Shown: one piece after another, positions 62,533 to 64,000 of the stretch
Layout of the letters: the number at the start of each line of letters is the position of its first letter
How positions within the stretch are numbered: the first letter of the stretch is position 1
Assembly (NCBI GenBank): GCA_964019655.1
Contig: CAXHTR010000003.1
Location: forward strand, 372,001-436,000
Source of the DNA: Perkinsela sp. pyNocScin1
Lineage: Eukaryota > Euglenozoa > Kinetoplastea > Prokinetoplastida > Perkinselidae
Direction: 5' to 3'
Length of the DNA stretch: 64,000 nucleotides
Position numbers and translations under genes: made by a program
The notes under the pieces: generated by a model
What the model saw: only the letters and a program-made list of their open reading frames with translations
The model's database searches: none
Told to the model about the DNA's origin: nothing

Positions 62533-64000
62533 TTATAAGATAGCAGTCCTCTGCTTCAAAATGTTAACTTTGGTGCCACGTGTCCCGAAATCCGCATACC
62601 GCTGCAGATCTGATGATTTTATAGAAGGTTCCATCGATCGAACGATATCGTCAAAAACTGCAAGCGATATCTTCGGCCGATCTGGTCGCTCTTTTCCTTC
62701 ATTGGTCTTGCTTGGCAGCAATCGTGCGTATTGTCCAACTTTCGCTCTCACTTCCTCCTCGCTGAGGCCACCAGAGCTTAGTACCATACTTTCATGAATA
62801 AAAGTATTTTCGATCGTTGGCTCTTCTGCTGTAGCTGCTTCTAAATGCATCGCTAGAGTCTCATCGAGCGCCCTGTCAAAGGATGCCCGAATATCTGCGT
62901 AACTCCATCCGTCCATCTTTTGTGCGTAAGCCTCGGCATCCACTGCACTTTCGAATGAGTAAAGCTCCGACTGTGAAAATTGCGCAATGGCTGCCACCCG
63001 TTCACTACTCTCTGGAGGTGCACAGTAAAGCGACGTGTCAAGGCGGCCTGGTCGAAGCATTGCCTTATCGATTATCTCTGGGCGTGATGTCGCCGCAATG
63101 ACGTAAACCTCGCTGGCTGTCTCAACTCCATCGAGCTCGCAGAGGAATTGGTTGACGACGCGATCCGTCACACCGCTGTGGTCACTTCCGCGCTGCGGCA
63201 CACACGCCTCGAGCTCATCGATGAAAATTATTGCGGGAGAGATCTGACCTGCCTGCTGGAAAAGCTCGCGGACTTTCTCTTCGGATGAGCCAACGTACTT
63301 TTGGAGCATCTCTGGACCATTCACGTATATGCACCGGAGGTTATACACCTCTATGAACTTTTTCGCGAGATATGTCTTACCACAGCCAGTCGGTCCGTAA
63401 AGGAGCACACCACGACTTAGCTTGATAGGCAACTGTGCGAAGTCTGTAGGGTTCTGTAGTGGTAACAAGATCACCTCACGCAGCCTTTTTTTCGCGTTCC
63501 GCATACCAACCACGGCTTCATCAATGCCATCAGAAATTTTCGTGACCAAGGAGAGCGGCAGGCCTTCGTGTGCAGCAGGCTGAAAGGTCGATAAAGCTGA
63601 GCTCAGACAGTTCAGAATATTTGACGGGCTCCGCTTGATCGACCATCGGAGAATTTCGACAAACGAGCAAATGTCATTCGCAGTAAAGCTCGACAACTTT
63701 GCTTCGGTGATTCGTCCCACTGCATCAGCATAGGGTTGGAGCTCACATACCATTTTGAGCAATAGATCTGTGGACTCTTTCACTGTGAGAGTCCGTAGTG
63801 TTACCGACAATGGGAAGAAATTGATGAAGCTGCGCTGCAAGGGGGCTGGGAGCTCAACCGTAGGTAAGCGACGCGATACGATGACTGTGAAACTACTCGT
63901 CGGTGCAGATTGCATGTCGAAAAGACAGCGTACAGCAAGCGCAAGCTGAACGGTATTTTCATCGCCTTGTGTGTGCTGACCGCGAGATTTTCGCCCAAAG
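62533..64000 (-). CDS. PEX1: PEX1 peroxisomal/glycosomal AAA ATPase (5' part outside window)
   Basis: C-terminal 489 codons of a double AAA protein; the frame stays open to the right edge, past the first ATG at 63915. D2 is complete: Walker A G-P-T-G-C-G-K-T, Y-V-G-S-S-E-E-K-V-R-E-L-F, Walker B I-I-F-I-D-E-L-E, then G-V-T-D-R-V-V-N-Q-F-L-C-E-L-D-G-V-E and A-A-T-S-R-P-E-I-I-D-K-A-M-L-R-P-G-R-L-D, all as in PEX1. The visible upstream part looks like the end of D1. PEX1 with PEX6 recycles the PTS1 receptor PEX5, so the cell should keep glycosomes or peroxisomes. Confidence 0.93.
   Translation of the reverse strand, partial: FGRKSRGQHTQGDENTVQLALAVRCLFDMQSAPTSSFTVIVSRRLPTVELPAPLQRSFINFFPLSVTLRTLTVKESTDLLLKMVCELQPYADAVGRITEAKLSSFTANDICSFVEILRWSIKRSPSNILNCLSSALSTFQPAAHEGLPLSLVTKISDGIDEAVVGMRNAKKRLREVILLPLQNPTDFAQLPIKLSRGVLLYGPTGCGKTYLAKKFIEVYNLRCIYVNGPEMLQKYVGSSEEKVRELFQQAGQISPAIIFIDELEACVPQRGSDHSGVTDRVVNQFLCELDGVETASEVYVIAATSRPEIIDKAMLRPGRLDTSLYCAPPESSERVAAIAQFSQSELYSFESAVDAEAYAQKMDGWSYADIRASFDRALDETLAMHLEAATAEEPTIENTFIHESMVLSSGGLSEEEVRAKVGQYARLLPSKTNEGKERPDRPKISLAVFDDIVRSMEPSIKSSDLQRYADFGTRGTKVNILKQRTAIL

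Noticed and set aside
1-64000. Bacterial or archaeal origin because genes are intronless
   Set aside because: RPB10, RPB3, RPC34, SNAREs, eIF2B, RanBP1, PEX1 and dolichol kinase are eukaryotic, and there are no ribosome-binding sites or operon overlaps.

Overview
This window is nuclear DNA of a compact, intron-poor eukaryote, most likely a euglenozoan of kinetoplastid type; a reduced lineage such as the endosymbiont Perkinsela would fit. The strongest single clue is the cytochrome c1 gene (32640-33434). Its haem site is F-A-P-C-H, with one cysteine instead of C-x-x-C-H, a form known from Euglenozoa. Other clues agree: almost every gene is one uninterrupted reading frame, genes sit in same-strand blocks, pyrimidine tracts ending in AG lie just before several start codons (as expected for spliced-leader trans-splicing), RNase P is protein-only, and the last gene is PEX1 (glycosome/peroxisome import). 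Genus and species are inference.

Layout. A family A DNA polymerase of POLQ type (+) enters from the left edge and converges on a small minus pair (SNARE, Pam18). A plus block (3798-15017) holds RPB10, STRAP, glucose-6-phosphate isomerase, prefoldin 2, a Dbp2/p68 helicase, a SET protein, RPS13, PRORP and an HMG-like orphan. After a gene-poor convergent stretch with RNA-like hairpins (15018-16725), a long minus block (16726-38389) holds ArgRS, NHP2, Mge1/GrpE, a carnitine-acyltransferase relative lacking its catalytic His, a J protein, syntaxin 5, Yos1, RPB3, a kinase, dolichol kinase, eIF4A, eIF2B-gamma, cytochrome c1, a large ABCC transporter and two unknowns. The divergent gap 38390-41670 contains a hAT-like element with a 7-bp target duplication, then an array of a repeated CCAGGnTATATTGAC motif in both orientations with a GC-rich multi-hairpin core.

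Right part. A plus block (41671-46238) has an EDC4-like decapping scaffold, RanBP1 and three small unknowns, two of them probably mitochondrial. A minus block (46375-50531) has a second SET paralogue, PARN and mitochondrial IF3. A plus block (50958-61436) has Mrd1/RBM19, a large helical protein, RPC34, two unknowns, a small secreted protein and a methyltransferase-like protein. PEX1 (minus) runs off the right edge.

Functionally the genes are mostly core housekeeping: transcription (RPB3, RPB10, RPC34), RNA processing and decay (PRORP, NHP2, Mrd1, PARN, EDC4, Dbp2), translation (eIF4A, eIF2B-gamma, RPS13, ArgRS, mtIF3), secretion (two SNAREs, Yos1, dolichol kinase) and mitochondrion (Mge1, Pam18, cytochrome c1). 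I could not find tRNA, rRNA, spliced-leader or U-snRNA genes by eye. The most unusual items are the elements in the 38-41 kb gap, two conserved enzymes with lost catalytic residues (Pam18 HPD to HLD; acyltransferase His to Gln), the small secreted protein, and the SET pair.
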